A DNA stretch of 64,000 nt, from positions 124,001 through 188,000 of the forward strand of contig NZ_QEIH01000007.1 in the NCBI RefSeq assembly GCF_003260195.1, read 5' to 3'. The notes below the pieces were generated by a model that did not search any database, was not told the origin of the DNA, and was given only the letters and a program-made list of their open reading frames with translations. The stretch comes from Lutibacter citreus. Lineage in GTDB: Bacteria > Bacteroidota > Bacteroidia > Flavobacteriales > Flavobacteriaceae. Below, piece after piece: positions 28,558 through 37,650 of the stretch; the first letter of the stretch is position 1; the number at the start of each line of letters is the position of its first letter. Position numbers and translations under genes: made by a program.

Positions 28558-30383
28558 TGAGCAGTTTTAAAAAAGTTATATCTTATACCAAACCCTATAG
28601 GAGGTACGCCATTTTAAATATCATATTTAATATATTATATGCCATATTTAATGTTTTATCTGTACTAGGATTTATTCCTGTTTTAGGAATATTATTTGGT
28701 CAAGAAGAAAAAGTATACGAAAAGCCTGTTTATTCAGGCATTTCGTCTTTATTTAAGTATGTTCAAGGGTCTTTAAATTATAAAGTAACTGAGCTAATAG
28801 AGTCTGGAGGAATTGAAAAAGCTTTACTTTTTATATGTATTCTTTCATTTAGTTTATTTTTTCTAAAAAATGTCTCACGTTATTTAGCCTCTTTCTTTTT
28901 AAACTTTTTAAGAAATGGAGTTATAAAAGATTTGCGTGATGGTATTTATCACAAAATTTTAGTGTTACCTCTATCTTACTTTTCTGAGAAGAAAAAAGGA
29001 GATATTATTGCTCGTATGACTTCTGACATACAAGAGATTGAATTTTCATTTTTAAAACAATTAGAAGTTGTTGTTAGAGAACCCTTAACAGTGGTTTTAA
29101 CATTAATTTCAATGTTTGCTATAAGTGTTAAATTAACATTATTTGTATTTATATTATTACCTGTTTCAGGAGGGATTATTGCTTTAATTGGTAAAAAATT
29201 AAAAGCAAATTCAATATTAGCTCAACAAGAAACTGGTAATTTTATTTCTTTTATTGAAGAAACCTTAACAGGATTAAGAGTTATTAAAGGTTTTAATGCT
29301 GAAGATAAGATTGAAGGTAAGTTCACACAATCTACCACTAAATTCAAACTCCTAATGAACAGCGTTTTACACCGTAAAACATTAGCTTCTCCTATGAGTG
29401 AGTTTTTAGGTTCTGCCACAATTATTGCTATTTTATATTTTGGAGGAAGATTGGTTTTAACCGATAACAGCCCTATAAAACCAGAAGAATTTTTTGGCTA
29501 TATTGGTTTGTTTTATTTGGTTTTAAATCCAGCAAAAGCAATCTCAACTGCTTCTTATGAAATTCAAAAAGGAACAGCATCTGCAGAACGTATTTTTAGT
29601 GTTATTGAAACTGAAAATACTATTGTAGACAAACCTGATGCTTTAGAAAAAACATCTTTTGAGAATAATATTTCTTTTGAAAACATTTCATTTAAATATA
29701 AAGATGAATATGTACTTAAAGACTTTTCATTAACTATTAAAAAAGGAGAAACCGTTGCTTTAGTTGGTCAATCTGGTAGTGGTAAATCTACCCTAGCTAA
29801 TTTAATAACTCGTTTTTATGATGTTAACAAAGGTGCTGTAAAAATTGACGGTATTGATATTAGAGATTTAAAACAAAAGTCTCTTCGTAATTTAATGGGG
29901 ATTGTAACTCAAGATTCTATTTTATTTAATGATACAGTAAAAAATAATATTTGCTTAGGAGTTGATCATGCAAGTGATGAAGCTATTTTAAAAGCCAGTG
30001 AAGTTGCAAATGCTTATGAGTTTATAAAAAATTTACCGGAACAATTTGAAACCAATATTGGTGATAGTGGGAATACACTTTCTGGAGGCCAAAAACAACG
30101 TTTAAGTATTGCTAGAGCCGTTCTTAAAAATCCACCAATTATGGTATTAGATGAAGCCACATCTGCATTAGATACCGAAAGTGAACAATTGGTGCAAAAA
30201 GCGTTGGAAGAAATGACTAAAAACAGAACTTCTTTAGTAATTGCTCACCGTTTATCTACTATTCAAAATGCAGATAAGATTGTAGTTTTAAGAAAAGGTA
30301 AAATTGTTGAGCAAGGTAAACACGATGAATTATTAGCAAACAAAGGTGATTACTTCAAATTAGTGACAATGCAGTCTTTATAA
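28557..30383 (+). CDS. MsbA-like ABC exporter (fused permease and ATPase)
   Basis: 608 residues. The N-terminal half is an ABC exporter membrane domain with six helices up to residue ~330. The C-terminal ATPase has Walker A GQSGSGKST, signature LSGGQKQR, Walker B MVLDEATSAL and H-loop AHRLSTI. Half-transporters of this size act as homodimers and flip lipids or lipid-linked compounds; lipid A export as in MsbA is a reasonable guess. One-base overlap with the mutase gene upstream, and a bidirectional terminator downstream. Confidence 0.9.
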   Translation: MSSFKKVISYTKPYRRYAILNIIFNILYAIFNVLSVLGFIPVLGILFGQEEKVYEKPVYSGISSLFKYVQGSLNYKVTELIESGGIEKALLFICILSFSLFFLKNVSRYLASFFLNFLRNGVIKDLRDGIYHKILVLPLSYFSEKKKGDIIARMTSDIQEIEFSFLKQLEVVVREPLTVVLTLISMFAISVKLTLFVFILLPVSGGIIALIGKKLKANSILAQQETGNFISFIEETLTGLRVIKGFNAEDKIEGKFTQSTTKFKLLMNSVLHRKTLASPMSEFLGSATIIAILYFGGRLVLTDNSPIKPEEFFGYIGLFYLVLNPAKAISTASYEIQKGTASAERIFSVIETENTIVDKPDALEKTSFENNISFENISFKYKDEYVLKDFSLTIKKGETVALVGQSGSGKSTLANLITRFYDVNKGAVKIDGIDIRDLKQKSLRNLMGIVTQDSILFNDTVKNNICLGVDHASDEAILKASEVANAYEFIKNLPEQFETNIGDSGNTLSGGQKQRLSIARAVLKNPPIMVLDEATSALDTESEQLVQKALEEMTKNRTSLVIAHRLSTIQNADKIVVLRKGKIVEQGKHDELLANKGDYFKLVTMQSL

Positions 30384-30407
30384 TTTCATCTGAAATAAAA
30401 AACATTT

Positions 30408-30442
30408 AAAAAGCCTAAAGATAATTTCTTTAGGCTTTTTTT
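30408..30442. terminator. Bidirectional terminator between the ABC exporter and cca
   Basis: Inverted repeat AAAAAGCCTAAAGA / TCTTTAGGCTTTTT with a 5-nt loop and flanking A and T runs. The 3' arm contains the cca stop codon, so the two converging genes share the element. Confidence 0.85.
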
Positions 30443-31854
30443 AATCCCAAAATTTCTGCTTTTTTTAGCATAACATTAAAAGCTTGGTCAAAATCATTTT
30501 CAATTTTACCATCTAAAATTGCATCTTTAATTGCATCTTTAATCTGACCAATTTCTCTGCAAGGTTTTAAATTGAAAGTTTCCATAATTAACTCACCTGA
30601 AATTGGTGGTTGAAAATTTCGTACGTGATCGCGTTCTTCAACTTCTTTAATTTTATCACGAACAACTTTAAAATTGTTATGATATTTTTTAAACTTAATA
30701 GGGTTTTTTGTTGTGATATCAGCTTCACACAATGTCATTAAACTATCAATATCATCACCACTATCAAAAACCAATCTTCTAACAGCTGAATCTGTAACAT
30801 CCGTTGCTAAAACAATTGGACGAGAACTTAACATCACTATTTTTTGTACAAATTTCATTTTTTCATTTAAAGGCATTTTTAACCTTTTAAATAATTTGAA
30901 CACCATTTTAGAACCAACAAATTCATGCGCGTGAAATGTCCAGCCCACAACTTTATCGAATTTTTTTGTTGGTGCTTTTCCAATATCATGTAATAATGCC
31001 GCCCAACGTAACCATAAATTATCAGTGTTTTCGGCAATATTATCCACAACTTCTAACGAATGATAAAAATTATCTTTATGTTTTTGTCCTTCTACCTCCT
31101 CTACTCCTTTTAAAGCAGTTAATTCCGGTAAAAAACGCTCTAACAAATTAGTTTTGTTTAATAATAAAAAACCAACAGAAGGTTTAGATGATTCTAAAAT
31201 TTTATTAATTTCAACAACAATTCTTTCTCTTGTAATAATATCAATTCTTACTGCATTTCTTGTAATTGAATTCAAAGATTTCTCTTCAATTTTAAAATCT
31301 AATTGCGTTGCAAAACGAATGGCACGTAACATACGTAAAGGATCGTCTGAATATGTAATATCTGGATTTAGAGGTGTTTTAATAATTTTACGTTCTAAAT
31401 CTCCAATACCATCAAATGGATCTAATAATTCTCCATAATTTCTATCATTTAAACTTAACGCTAATGCATTAATAGTAAAATCACGTCTATTTTGATCATC
31501 TTCTAAAGTACCATCTTCAACAATTGGATTTCTGCTATCTTCATTATAAGATTCCTTTCTTGCACCAACAAATTCAACTTCTAAATCATTGAATCTCAAC
31601 ATAGCAGTTCCATAGGTTTTAAAAACCTGAACTTTAGGCTTGTTAGGTAATAATTGAGCCACTTTTTTAGCCAATTCTATACCGCTTCCTATAGCAACAA
31701 CATCAACGTCTTTTGCTTTACCTCTTTTTAAAATAAAATCACGCACAAAACCTCCAATAACATATGAATCTATGTTTAATTCAGCTGCTGCTTGTTTAAT
31801 ATAATTGAAAACTGGATGCTTTAAGGCATCTAAATAAATAGTATTATTTGTCAT
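30430..31854 (-). CDS. cca: CCA-adding tRNA nucleotidyltransferase with HD domain
   Basis: 474 residues. Adds or repairs the 3'-terminal CCA of tRNAs. The class II nucleotidyltransferase motif IGGFVRDFILKRGKAKDVDVV (residues ~35-55; shown in part) holds the catalytic acidic pair, and RRDFTINALALS is the following conserved block. An HD domain (LLHDIGKAP, ~residue 288) follows, as in many bacterial fused CCA enzymes. The gene lies 3 nt after tsaC and so is probably co-transcribed with it, linking two tRNA-maturation functions. Confidence 0.95.
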   Translation of the reverse strand: MTNNTIYLDALKHPVFNYIKQAAAELNIDSYVIGGFVRDFILKRGKAKDVDVVAIGSGIELAKKVAQLLPNKPKVQVFKTYGTAMLRFNDLEVEFVGARKESYNEDSRNPIVEDGTLEDDQNRRDFTINALALSLNDRNYGELLDPFDGIGDLERKIIKTPLNPDITYSDDPLRMLRAIRFATQLDFKIEEKSLNSITRNAVRIDIITRERIVVEINKILESSKPSVGFLLLNKTNLLERFLPELTALKGVEEVEGQKHKDNFYHSLEVVDNIAENTDNLWLRWAALLHDIGKAPTKKFDKVVGWTFHAHEFVGSKMVFKLFKRLKMPLNEKMKFVQKIVMLSSRPIVLATDVTDSAVRRLVFDSGDDIDSLMTLCEADITTKNPIKFKKYHNNFKVVRDKIKEVEERDHVRNFQPPISGELIMETFNLKPCREIGQIKDAIKDAILDGKIENDFDQAFNVMLKKAEILGLKKA

Positions 31855-31857
31855 AGA

Positions 31858-32418
31858 TTAAGGTCGAAGAATGGTTATTTCTCCATTTTCTTCAACTTTT
31901 AATATTGTTGAAGATTTTACATTTTGTTGTTCTCGCTGCAAACTTACAATATAGTCTACGCTATCCAAAAGAGTTTTACTAATTTCAGAAAAATTTTTAG
32001 GAGTTTCTTCTCCACTTATATTTGCCGAAGTTGAAACAATAGGTTTTCCAAATTTAGAAATCAATTGTTTACAAAACTCATTTTCAGGTATTCTAATTGC
32101 AACAGTATTATCATCTGCAATAACATTTTTAGCCAATCCTATAGGATTTGAATAAATAATAGTTGTTGGTTTTTTAACAGTATTAAGTAAGTTAATAACT
32201 GGTTTTGGAATTGTTGGAATATAAGTTTGTAACATTTCTACAGAAGAAACCAAAATAATTAAACTTTTACTTTCTGCACGTTGTTTTAAATCAAATATTT
32301 TATTTACCGTATTTTTATTAGTTGCATCACAACCCAATCCCCAAACCGTGTCTGTTGGATATAACAGAACTTCCTGGTTATTAAGGGTGTTTAAACTATT
32401 TCTAATTTCAACATTCAT
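31858..32418 (-). CDS. tsaC: Threonylcarbamoyl-AMP synthase (TsaC/YrdC)
   Basis: 186-residue YrdC-domain protein. Makes threonylcarbamoyl-AMP for the t6A modification of tRNAs that read ANN codons. Visible motifs are YPTDTVWGLGCDA near residue 20, ESKSLIILV and the C-terminal STSANISGE. The 186-residue length is that of the short single-domain type; the longer Sua5 extension is absent. Upstream gene of a two-gene run with cca. A TATATTTG promoter element lies just before it. Confidence 0.95.
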   Translation of the reverse strand: MNVEIRNSLNTLNNQEVLLYPTDTVWGLGCDATNKNTVNKIFDLKQRAESKSLIILVSSVEMLQTYIPTIPKPVINLLNTVKKPTTIIYSNPIGLAKNVIADDNTVAIRIPENEFCKQLISKFGKPIVSTSANISGEETPKNFSEISKTLLDSVDYIVSLQREQQNVKSSTILKVEENGEITILRP

Positions 32419-32440
32419 TTTACTGTAAATTTTTAAAATG

Positions 32441-32448
32441 CAAATATA
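32441..32448 (-). promoter_or_regulatory. Candidate -7 element of tsaC
   Basis: TATATTTG on the minus strand, 22 nt before the tsaC ATG. No TTG at the -33 distance. Confidence 0.43.
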
Positions 32449-32474
32449 TTGTTTTAGTATAATTTATTTGAATA

Positions 32475-32514
32475 AAAAATCCTACTTCGTTAAAAACAAA
32501 GTAGGATTTTTTTA
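32475..32514. terminator. Terminator after dapD
   Basis: Stem ATCCTACTT / AAGTAGGAT with A and T runs on both sides; acts on the minus strand downstream of dapD. Confidence 0.82.
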
Positions 32515-32535
32515 ATATTTTCTAATTAATTACTT

Positions 32536-33351
32536 CTAAACAGCAACCTCGTTATCTCTTAACGCATTATTTAAAGAAGTCTTTTTATTAGTACTTTCTT
32601 TACGCTGACCAATAATCATAGCACAAGGAACGTTAAATTCACCTGCTGGAAATTGTTTTTTATAACTTCCAGGAATTACTACTGAACGAGCCGGAACTCT
32701 ACCTTTCATAATAACTGGTTCTGCTCCTGTTACATCAATAATTTTTGTACTCATTGTTAATACAACACCTGCACCTAAAACTGCTTCTTTCTCAACACGA
32801 ACACCTTCAACAACAATACATCTAGACCCAACAAAAACATCATCTTCAATAATAACTGGAGCTGCTTGTAACGGTTCTAAAACTCCACCAATACCAACTC
32901 CTCCACTTAAATGTACGTTTTTACCTATTTGAGCACAACTACCAACTGTAGCCCAAGTATCAATCATTGTTCCAGCATCTATATAAGCTCCTATGTTCAC
33001 ATAACTAGGCATTAAAATTACACCTGCAGAAATATAAGCACCATAACGTGCAACTGCATGTGGTACAACTCTTATTCCTTTTTCTTTATATCCTGTTTTT
33101 AATGGAATTTTATCATGATATTCAAAAATCCCTACTTCTTGAGTTTCCATTTTTTGTATTGGAAAATACATAACTACTGCTTTTTTAACCCACTCGTTTA
33201 CTTGCCATCCACCATCAATTGGTTCAGCAACACGTAAAGTTCCAGCATCTAGCAATCCTACTACCTCTCTAATAGTTTTTTGAACTACTTCATCTTTTAG
33301 TAATTCTCTATTTTCCCAAGCGTTCTCAATAAGTTGTTTTATTTGTTCCAT
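32536..33351 (-). CDS. dapD: Tetrahydrodipicolinate N-succinyltransferase DapD
   Basis: Transfers succinyl from succinyl-CoA to tetrahydrodipicolinate in the lysine/meso-diaminopimelate pathway, needed for peptidoglycan. 271 residues, normal length. The left-handed beta-helix of hexapeptide repeats covers ~residues 110-215 (VNIGAYIDAGTMIDTWATVG, VHLSGGVGIGGVLEPLQA). The DIDAGTM-like and GAVLEP-type signatures match the succinylase DapD and not the acetyl variant. A TATATTTG element at 33376-33383 precedes it. No other lysine genes are nearby. Confidence 0.97.
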   Translation of the reverse strand: MEQIKQLIENAWENRELLKDEVVQKTIREVVGLLDAGTLRVAEPIDGGWQVNEWVKKAVVMYFPIQKMETQEVGIFEYHDKIPLKTGYKEKGIRVVPHAVARYGAYISAGVILMPSYVNIGAYIDAGTMIDTWATVGSCAQIGKNVHLSGGVGIGGVLEPLQAAPVIIEDDVFVGSRCIVVEGVRVEKEAVLGAGVVLTMSTKIIDVTGAEPVIMKGRVPARSVVIPGSYKKQFPAGEFNVPCAMIIGQRKESTNKKTSLNNALRDNEVAV

Positions 33352-33375
33352 GTTCTGATTTTTCTAATTTTTTCA

Positions 33376-33383
33376 CAAATATA
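33376..33383 (-). promoter_or_regulatory. Candidate -7 element of dapD
   Basis: TATATTTG on the minus strand, 24 nt before the dapD ATG; no clear -33 TTG. Confidence 0.42.
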
Positions 33384-33414
33384 TTACTTATATCGATATG
33401 TAGTTGAAATTGAT

Positions 33415-33422
33415 TAAATTTG
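33415..33422 (+). promoter_or_regulatory. Candidate -7 element of ruvX
   Basis: TAAATTTG, 26 nt before the ruvX TTG start; no TTG at the right -33 spacing. Confidence 0.42.
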
Positions 33423-33448
33423 CACAATTTTAAAATTTATGTAAAATT

Positions 33449-33859
33449 TTGGCACGCATTTTAGCTTTTGATTACGGTATAAAAAGAATTGGTTTAGCTG
33501 TTACAGATGAACTTCAAATTATAGCATCTGGATTAACAACTGTTAACACCAAAGAAATATTTTCATTTTTAACAAAGTATTTAAAAAATGAAAATGTTGA
33601 ATTATTTGTTATTGGTGAACCTAAACAAATGAATAATACGGTTAGTGAAAGTGAACAATACATTGTTGTTTTTATTGAAAAATTAAAAAGTACTTTTCCT
33701 AAAATTCCAATTGTAAGGGTTGATGAACGTTTTACGTCTAAAATGGCTTTTCAAAGCATGATTGATGGTGGTTTAAAGAAAAAACAACGACAAAATAAAG
33801 CCTTAATCGATGAAATTAGCGCAACCATTATTTTACAAACCTATTTAGAACAGAAATGA
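33449..33859 (+). CDS. ruvX: RuvX/YqgF family putative Holliday junction resolvase (pre-16S rRNA nuclease)
   Basis: 136-residue RNase H-fold nuclease. AFDYGIKRIGLAVTD near the N-terminus contains the first catalytic aspartate, and VIGEPKQMNNT and RVDERFTS hold the others. E. coli YqgF functions in 16S rRNA 5'-end maturation, so that role is as likely as junction resolution. Start TTG at 33449: the only upstream ATG (33439) runs straight into a stop. The stop overlaps the next ATG by four bases (ATGA). Confidence 0.93.
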   Translation: MARILAFDYGIKRIGLAVTDELQIIASGLTTVNTKEIFSFLTKYLKNENVELFVIGEPKQMNNTVSESEQYIVVFIEKLKSTFPKIPIVRVDERFTSKMAFQSMIDGGLKKKQRQNKALIDEISATIILQTYLEQK

Positions 33860-34530
33860 AAAACAACATATTTAGAAAGTTAATTGTATTTATTAGAAGA
33901 AAATACCGCGTCTTCAATAAAAAAAAATATAGTGAACGTGACATTGAATTATTAAAAGATAAGAATTTTGTTATTGTTTGTGATAATTGTTGGGCAGGAT
34001 CTGTATATCAATGGTTAAAACGCCCTTATAATTCACCTTTTATAAGTATTGGTTTTTATGGAGATTGTTATATAAAATTATTATCCAATTTTGATCATTA
34101 TATGAGTCTCCCTATAAAATTTATTACTGAAAGTAAATATAAAAATAGAGAAATTACATATCCCTTAGCCTTATTGGGAGATATAGAACTTCACTTTACA
34201 CATTATAAAACTGTTGAAGAAGCCCAAACAAAATGGACAAGAAGAACAGCCAGAATGTTAGAAGAAACCAATAAAGACAACTACATTTTTATGATGTCTG
34301 ATGCTTGGTACGCCAAAGAGAAAAATTTTGAAGATTTTGGAAAACTACCTTATAAAAATAAGCTGTCATTTTCAAATCATAAATTTGAACATTTAAATTT
34401 AAAAAACCATTATCAAGTTTTAGAAGTTGATAAAAACTTTAAAGACAGAGTTCCTAACGGGGTAAAACTTTTTAAAATAATGTTTATTTATATGGATTTA
34501 TATAAGTGGATGAAAAATAGCCTTTCCTAA
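33856..34530 (+). CDS. DUF1919 family protein
   Basis: 224 residues of the DUF1919 family, often near exopolysaccharide genes and described as a glycan biosynthesis protein without proven activity. Recognisable parts are CDNCWAGSVYQWL, YNSPFISIGFYGDCYIKLL, YPLALLGDIELHFTHY and EEAQTKWTRRTARM. Coupled to ruvX by a 4-nt overlap, though no functional link is obvious. No exopolysaccharide cluster is visible here, so it may act alone. Function unknown. Confidence 0.85.
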   Translation: MKNNIFRKLIVFIRRKYRVFNKKKYSERDIELLKDKNFVIVCDNCWAGSVYQWLKRPYNSPFISIGFYGDCYIKLLSNFDHYMSLPIKFITESKYKNREITYPLALLGDIELHFTHYKTVEEAQTKWTRRTARMLEETNKDNYIFMMSDAWYAKEKNFEDFGKLPYKNKLSFSNHKFEHLNLKNHYQVLEVDKNFKDRVPNGVKLFKIMFIYMDLYKWMKNSLS

Positions 34531-34554
34531 ATTATTCAATTTAGATACTTTTTT

Positions 34555-34583
34555 TTGCTTTCAACATATTATTTGTACTTTTG
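34555..34583 (+). promoter_or_regulatory. Promoter of the def operon
   Basis: TTG (34555-34557), 18 nt, TACTTTTG (34576-34583), 22 nt before the def ATG. Both consensus elements are present. Confidence 0.7.
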
Positions 34584-34605
34584 CACCCTCTAAAATAATA
34601 ATATA

Positions 34606-35193
34606 ATGATTTTACCTATTATTGCCTATGGTGATCCTGTTTTAAGAAAAGTAGGAGTTGACATTGATAAAGATTATCCTAATTTGGATGAACTTATTGA
34701 AAACATGAAAGAAACAATGGTTAATGCTAGTGGTGTGGGATTGGCTGCTCCTCAAATTGGAAAAGCAATTAGATTGTTTATAATAAATGCAACACCTTTT
34801 AGTGAAGATGAAGAGTTAGAAAAAGCGGAAAGAGAATTTTTATCTAAGTTTGATAGAGTTTTTATAAACGCTAAAATAATTAAAGAAGAAGGTGATGAAT
34901 GGGCATTTAATGAAGGTTGTTTAAGTATTCCAGACATTAGAGAAGATGTTTTTAGAGAAGAAAAAATAACAATTGAATATTTAGATGAAAATTTTGAAAA
35001 ACATGTTGAAGAAATAAATGGCATTGCAGCCCGAATTGTTCAACACGAATATGATCATATTGAAGGTATATTATTTACCGATAAAATATCATCATTAAAG
35101 AAAAGATTAATTAAAAAGAAATTAGAAAATATTTCAAAGGGGAAAATAAAATGTGATTATAGAATGAAGTTCCCTTTATTAAAACGAAGATAA
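34606..35193 (+). CDS. def: Peptide deformylase
   Basis: Removes the N-formyl group from nascent proteins; a metal-dependent hydrolase. All three family motifs are present: GVGLAAPQIG, EGCLSIP (metal-ligand Cys) and QHEYDHIEG (two metal-ligand His and catalytic Glu). 195 residues, normal for Bacteroidota. It begins a run of genes ending with the SDR at 37620, with 4 nt to the DUF5606 gene, and has a full promoter upstream. Confidence 0.97.
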   Translation: MILPIIAYGDPVLRKVGVDIDKDYPNLDELIENMKETMVNASGVGLAAPQIGKAIRLFIINATPFSEDEELEKAEREFLSKFDRVFINAKIIKEEGDEWAFNEGCLSIPDIREDVFREEKITIEYLDENFEKHVEEINGIAARIVQHEYDHIEGILFTDKISSLKKRLIKKKLENISKGKIKCDYRMKFPLLKRR

Positions 35194-35197
35194 ATTT

Positions 35198-35617
35198 ATG
35201 GAATTAAAAGATATTGTATCTGTAAACGGTAAACCAGGGTTATTTGAAATAAAAGCTCAATCCAAAGGTGGAATTATTGTAAAATCATTAATTGATGGTA
35301 AAAAATTTCCTGTTACTGTTACACATAATATGAGTGCTTTAAATGAAATAGCTATTTATACTTATGAGGAAGAAGTTCCACTTCGTATAATATTTAAAGC
35401 TATTGCTGAAAAAGAAAATGGTAAAGAATCAATTAGCCATAAAGAAAGCGGAAAAGTATTAACTTCTTTTTTTAGAGAAATTTTACCAAATTTTGATGAA
35501 GAACGTGTTTACACTTCAAACATTAAAAAAATATTACAATGGTATAATTTATTAGCATCAAAAAATTTCGATTTCACAGCTATACAAGAAGTGGAAGAAG
35601 AAACAGAAGAAGCATAA
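35198..35617 (+). CDS. DUF5606 family protein
   Basis: 139 residues, Bacteroidota-specific DUF5606 family. The N-terminal part (DIVSVNGKPGLFEIKAQSKGGIIVKSL) looks like a small beta-barrel, and the C-terminal half is helical with an acidic end. The gene nearly always sits between peptide deformylase and mazG in this group; here the gaps are 4 and 3 nt. Function unknown; its position suggests a link with translation or nucleotide quality control. Confidence 0.85.
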   Translation: MELKDIVSVNGKPGLFEIKAQSKGGIIVKSLIDGKKFPVTVTHNMSALNEIAIYTYEEEVPLRIIFKAIAEKENGKESISHKESGKVLTSFFREILPNFDEERVYTSNIKKILQWYNLLASKNFDFTAIQEVEEETEEA

Positions 35618-35620
35618 ATT

Positions 35621-36400
35621 ATGAATTCCCGCGAACAACAACTTAAAGCCTTTGGCAGGTTATTAGACATTATGGACGAATTGCGTTTAAAATGTCCGTG
35701 GGATAAAAAACAAACTTTTCAATCTCTTCGTCATTTAACAATTGAAGAAACTTATGAATTAGGAGACGCCATTCTTAATAACGATTTAGAAGAAATCAAA
35801 AAAGAACTTGGTGATGTTTTACTTCATATTGTTTTTTATGCAAAAATAGGTTCGGAAACAGACTCATTTGACATTGCTGATGTTGCAAATGAAATTTCAG
35901 AAAAACTTATTTATCGTCATCCACATATTTATGGAGATATAAAAGTTAAAGACGAAGAAGAAGTTAAGCAAAACTGGGAAAAATTAAAATTAAAAGAAGG
36001 CCGAAAATCAGTTTTAGAAGGAGTTCCAAAATCGCTTCCAGCTTTGGTAAAAGCGAACAGAATTCAAGATAAAGTTGCTGGAGTTGGCTTTGATTGGGAA
36101 AAACCAGAACAAGTTTGGGAAAAAGTACAAGAAGAATTATCTGAATTAAACGAAGAAATAAAAAAAGGAAACACAGATAAAATTGAAGCTGAGTTTGGAG
36201 ATGTTTTATTTTCAATGATTAATTATGCTCGGTTTATAAAGGTAAATCCCGAAAATGCCCTTGAACGCACCAATAAAAAATTTATCAATCGATTTCAATA
36301 TTTAGAACAAGAATCTAAAAAAATAAATAAATCTCTTCACGAAATGTCTCTTGAAGAAATGGATGTTTTTTGGAATGAATCTAAAAAGTTCTATAAATAA
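35621..36400 (+). CDS. mazG: MazG nucleoside triphosphate pyrophosphohydrolase
   Basis: 259 residues with two MazG domains in tandem, as in E. coli MazG. It hydrolyses (d)NTPs to NMP and PPi and helps clear non-canonical nucleotides. The first domain has KCPWDKKQTFQSLRHLTIEE (shown in part) and ELGDVLLHIVFYA. The second has EELSELNEE and EFGDVLFSMINYARF, the EExxE...ExxD metal-binding pattern. 3 nt downstream of the DUF5606 gene. Confidence 0.95.
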   Translation: MNSREQQLKAFGRLLDIMDELRLKCPWDKKQTFQSLRHLTIEETYELGDAILNNDLEEIKKELGDVLLHIVFYAKIGSETDSFDIADVANEISEKLIYRHPHIYGDIKVKDEEEVKQNWEKLKLKEGRKSVLEGVPKSLPALVKANRIQDKVAGVGFDWEKPEQVWEKVQEELSELNEEIKKGNTDKIEAEFGDVLFSMINYARFIKVNPENALERTNKKFINRFQYLEQESKKINKSLHEMSLEEMDVFWNESKKFYK

Positions 36401-36429
36401 TTTTAAATTAGCATAGTAAAACAACCACT

Positions 36430-36885
36430 ATGCAAATTAAAGCAAATAACCCAAAAGCATATATTACTCAAATTCCGGAAGATCGGATTTCCTTTTTTAA
36501 AAAACTAAGACAAACTATTTTAAATAATATTCCTGAAGGATTTGAAGAACAAATGAGTTATGGAATGATTGGTTATGTTGTTCCAAAAAGTATTTACCCT
36601 GCAGGTTATCATTGTGATACTAGCTTACCTTTACCTTTTGTTAATATAGCATCTCAAAAGAATTTTATAGCGCTGTATCATATGGGGATTTATGCAAATG
36701 AAGAAATTTTAGATTGGTTTATTACCCAATATCCAAAACATTGTAAGCGAAAATTAGATATCGGAAAAAGTTGTATTCGTTTTAAAAAAGCTGAAGAAAT
36801 TCCATTTGAATTAATTGCCGAACTTATGCATAAAATAACCGTTAATGATTGGATTAAATTATACGAAAAGAATATTAAAAGATAA
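36430..36885 (+). CDS. DUF1801 (YdhG-like) protein
   Basis: 151 residues of the DUF1801 family. Recognisable are EEQMSYGMIGYVVPKSIYPAGYHCD (in part), FIALYHMGIYANEE and the C-terminal KSCIRFKKAEEIPFELI. Structures of this family show a compact fold with no assigned activity. It ends on the base before the SDR start, so it is likely co-transcribed. Function unknown. Confidence 0.83.
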   Translation: MQIKANNPKAYITQIPEDRISFFKKLRQTILNNIPEGFEEQMSYGMIGYVVPKSIYPAGYHCDTSLPLPFVNIASQKNFIALYHMGIYANEEILDWFITQYPKHCKRKLDIGKSCIRFKKAEEIPFELIAELMHKITVNDWIKLYEKNIKR

Positions 36886-37620
36886 ATGGAAAAAGTTGTA
36901 ATTATTACTGGAGGCAATAAAGGTATTGGATTTGGACTTGCCAAAGAGTTTCATAAAAATGGATATAGAGTTATTTCAATAGCTAGAAATAAAATTGAAA
37001 AACTATATACAGTTGAACAATATCAATGTGATTTAAGTATAACTGAATCAATTGAAAATGTTATTGATGAAATATTTTCTCATCTAGACAGAAGTTCTAC
37101 AAAACGATTAATGCTTATTAATAACGCCGGAGATTTAGGCCCAGTAGATACATTGGATAATATTGATCCAAAAACTATTGAATACCTCATTAAACTTAAT
37201 TTAACTGCACCGTTAATTTTAAATTCTCTATTTATAAAATTATCTAAGGGATGGGAATGTAAAAAGAAAATAATTAACATTTCATCTGGTGCTGCAATTA
37301 ACCCTTATGAAAGTTGGACTTTATACTGTTCCGCAAAAGCAGGAATAGATATGATGACAAAAGTTCTATCAAAAGAACAAAAAGAAATTAAAAATGGTGT
37401 TAAGGTAGTTTCTATTTATCCTGGAGTTGTGGATACTGATATGCAAGCCAAAGCTAGAAACACTCCTAAAGAAAAATTTAAATCAGTACAACGTTTTATA
37501 GATTTCTATGAACATGGAGAATTATTTACTCCTAAACAAGTAGCTGAAAAAATATATAGATTGCAAACTAAAGGCAAATTAAAAAACGGTAAAATTCTAG
37601 ATATTAGAAATGTAGAATAA
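36886..37620 (+). CDS. SDR-family oxidoreductase (benzil/sepiapterin reductase-like)
   Basis: 244-residue short-chain dehydrogenase. The N-terminal motif is ITGGNKGIGFGLAKEF, then NNAGDLGP, the serine block NISSGAAINPYESW and the catalytic YCSAKAG. The layout resembles YueD-like benzil reductases and sepiapterin reductases. It follows the DUF1801 gene without a gap and ends in a bidirectional terminator shared with lon. Substrate unknown. Confidence 0.87.
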   Translation: MEKVVIITGGNKGIGFGLAKEFHKNGYRVISIARNKIEKLYTVEQYQCDLSITESIENVIDEIFSHLDRSSTKRLMLINNAGDLGPVDTLDNIDPKTIEYLIKLNLTAPLILNSLFIKLSKGWECKKKIINISSGAAINPYESWTLYCSAKAGIDMMTKVLSKEQKEIKNGVKVVSIYPGVVDTDMQAKARNTPKEKFKSVQRFIDFYEHGELFTPKQVAEKIYRLQTKGKLKNGKILDIRNVE

Positions 37621-37650
37621 AAAAGGCAGCCAAATGGCTGCCTTTTTTAT
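37621..37650. terminator. Bidirectional terminator between SDR and lon
   Basis: AAAAAGGCAGCCA / TGGCTGCCTTTTT with a 2-base centre and A/T tails, between two converging genes. Confidence 0.88.
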
